Assembly (NCBI GenBank): GCA_037893245.1
Contig: JBAIAA010000258.1
Coordinates: 1,302,001-1,366,000 of the forward strand
Direction of reading: 5' to 3'
Origin: Crossaster papposus
Lineage: Eukaryota; Echinodermata; Asteroidea; Velatida; Solasteridae
Length of the DNA: 64,000 nucleotides
Shown: positions 62,651-64,000 of the stretch, one piece after another
Layout: each line of letters opens with the position of its first letter
Position numbering within the stretch: the first letter of the stretch is position 1
The notes under the pieces: generated by a model
The model's database searches: none
Told to the model about the DNA's origin: nothing
What the model saw: the letters and a program-made list of their open reading frames with translations, nothing else
Translations under genes and position numbers: made by a program

Positions 62651-62902
62651 TAATATCACGCCCAGCGAAAAAAAATGCCCTAGGCGACAGAATGTTTGTG
62701 TCACATCCCCCCACCCCCCAAATCATTTTCCTCAGTCGGCATTTCGAGCCTTGGTGGCCCATTTGCCGACCGAGGCTCCAAATACCGACTAAGGAAAGTA
62801 ACACAGAAAACCCTCTCGATAATTATCTAGCATACTTTATTCATCGTATATCGTCAGGTGTACATTGACCCCCATTTGAACCGGAGTTATTGTAAGACTT
62901 GA
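62651..62902. other. No gene seen
   Basis: Short stretch with a GGCATTTCGAGCCTTGGTGG / CCGACCGAGGCTCC hairpin-like region (about 62735-62790). Confidence 0.35.
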
Positions 62903-63386
62903 GACTAACGCCGTGTCCGAAACGGGTGTCTAGAGCTACAGCTAAAGCTATTGTCCGCGTCGGCCATTTTGTAGCACTGTCCGAAATGCCGTCTAGAGCT
63001 ACAGCTACGGCTACAACGTCACAAAATTATAGCTGTAAGAGAAGTTTTCAGCGCAGGAAAACAAAATGGCGGCAGCAATAGCGTACATTTTGGAGCAGAT
63101 TTTCGTTTATTTTGTAATGATGGTGCATTGAATTGCAACTAACAAACCGATGAAGACGTTAATATATCATTTCGACCGGCAGTAAACAAACAATGCGCAA
63201 CATCTAGCAGTATAATTGATGTAAATTTTTACCTAATAATTCTGCAAACATGAATTCAAGCATCGCTTGAGGGCGCACTAACTAGCCGTAGCCACGTCCG
63301 AATTCCATTTGCCTTAGCGCCTACGTAGATGTAGCTGTGGACGTAGACCGTAGCTCTAGACACTCGTTTCGGACACGGCCTTAGTG
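62903..63386. mobile_element. TIR element with GCCGTGTCCGAAACG ends
   Basis: GACTAACGCCGTGTCCGAAA continues to TGTCTAGAGCTAC at the left. The complement ends at 63386 (GTCTAGACACTCGTTTCGGA then CACGGCCTTAGTG). The ends resemble CACTA-type termini, but a clear duplication was not found. Internal sub-repeats with TCTAGAGCTACAGCTA occur. No transposase. Confidence 0.7.
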
Positions 63387-63619
63387 ACCATTAGGCAGGT
63401 CACTGATGGTTTAAGGTTACCACAGAACAGTACATTTTAATGTCCTTACCTCAGTCCAAGTTTCCACAGAACTATAAATCTAAATTCTTAACCTACAATG
63501 TGTACACTACAGTGAATTGATAAAAGTAGGCGGTTTTGCAGTAAAATGTGTAATAGGCGATGATGTCTTGATGTTGATCACCTTTTTATCATGCATGATG
63601 CCAGTCATCCCCGGTCGTT
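63387..63619. other. No gene seen
   Basis: Unique-looking AT-rich sequence before the small ORF at 63620. Confidence 0.3.
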
Positions 63620-63742
63620 ATGAGTTCCGCTCAGAAGAAAAATAAAGCAATACAAAATGCCAAGACAAATTTAGTAAATTTGATTCAAAAAGTCAGAGAA
63701 GGTAGCCAGGAAATGCCTCAGATTGCACCACAGAGCATCTAG
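63620..63742 (+). CDS. Unidentified 40-codon ORF
   Basis: Starts ATG AGT TCC and encodes a basic, helical peptide, MSSAQKKNKAIQNAKTNLVN, then LIQKVREGSQEMPQIAPQSI. The composition looks protein-like and the start context is fair, but no family is recognised. It may be a first coding exon of a gene running out of the window, or chance. Confidence 0.25.
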   Translation: MSSAQKKNKAIQNAKTNLVNLIQKVREGSQEMPQIAPQSI

Positions 63743-64000
63743 AATCCATTTTTTTACGGACCCCATGCCTCAATTTTCATCGAGAAAGATTCCATGTCTA
63801 CCCAAACTAGTTTTTCTGGACGGAAGCTCAGTACTGAAAACAGGCTGTACCGTTTTTTGTTACCACCCTGATGTACAACCACAGTTTTCTTAACTATGTG
63901 TATTTGAAGACTAGGAATGTCTTCAGTGTTGCACATTACTGTCTGTACATGTCAATACCGCAAATGGAGGGCTTTTATGTAAGTACACACTCACATACTG

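Overview
The window looks like nuclear DNA of a metazoan, most likely a marine invertebrate deuterostome such as an echinoderm, hemichordate or amphioxus; I cannot settle the species. The reasons are GT-AG introns with short exons, one clear host gene of the vertebrate SLC18B1 type, and a dense mix of DIRS/Ngaro-type, Ty3-type and CR1/L2-type retroelements, a THAP-encoding TTAA transposon, Harbinger- and mariner-type TIR elements, foldback DNA, minisatellites and long poly(G)/poly(C) tracts. No bacterial, organellar, rRNA or tRNA gene was recognised.

Region 1 (1-26323) is a nest of mobile elements. The outer layer is a foldback element whose inverted arms lie at 453-1587 and at 1701-1744 plus 24930-26323. 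One Ty3-type LTR retrotransposon (1745-24929, ACTT target duplication, TG...CA ends) sits in the right arm. Its 5' LTR is split at 2103/16639 by about 14.5 kb holding an 83-bp minisatellite, a MITE, two tyrosine-recombinase retrotransposons (body 3868-7868, Ngaro-like with an apparent spliceosomal intron; 8383-14170, GC-rich and DIRS-like with inverted terminal repeats and an internal complementary region) and a CR1/L2 LINE fragment. The Ty3 interior (17359-22954) has a tRNA-Leu-type primer site, gag, and pol in the -1 frame behind a TTTAAAC slippery site with a well-placed stem-loop. The integrase part is broken by several frameshifts.

Region 2 (26770-50580) is the host locus on the minus strand. 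A complete 13-exon gene (49504 down to 36345; 491 codons, every junction in phase) encodes an SLC18B1-like major facilitator protein, in human a vesicular polyamine transporter. Downstream of it, 26770-32090 is a partial tandem duplicate of 37960-46550 carrying exons 4-10. Its exon 4 is interrupted by a THAP-encoding transposon in a TTAA site. Between the copies are a palindrome with arms of about 300 bp (32089-32698), which starts where duplication homology ends, and a 560-bp TIR element. Introns of the complete gene carry a Harbinger-type element with a nested LINE, a mariner-type TIR element with an HTH-like ORF, and a roughly 20-bp minisatellite much longer than in the duplicate.

Region 3 (50581-64000) is mostly repeats: TIR elements at 50678-51705, 53559-55105 (8-bp duplication GATCGGAC), 55742-56415 and 62903-63386, two copies of a block holding an exon-like 78-nt segment, and a 5'-truncated LINE at 60460-62650. 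No complete host gene was identified there.
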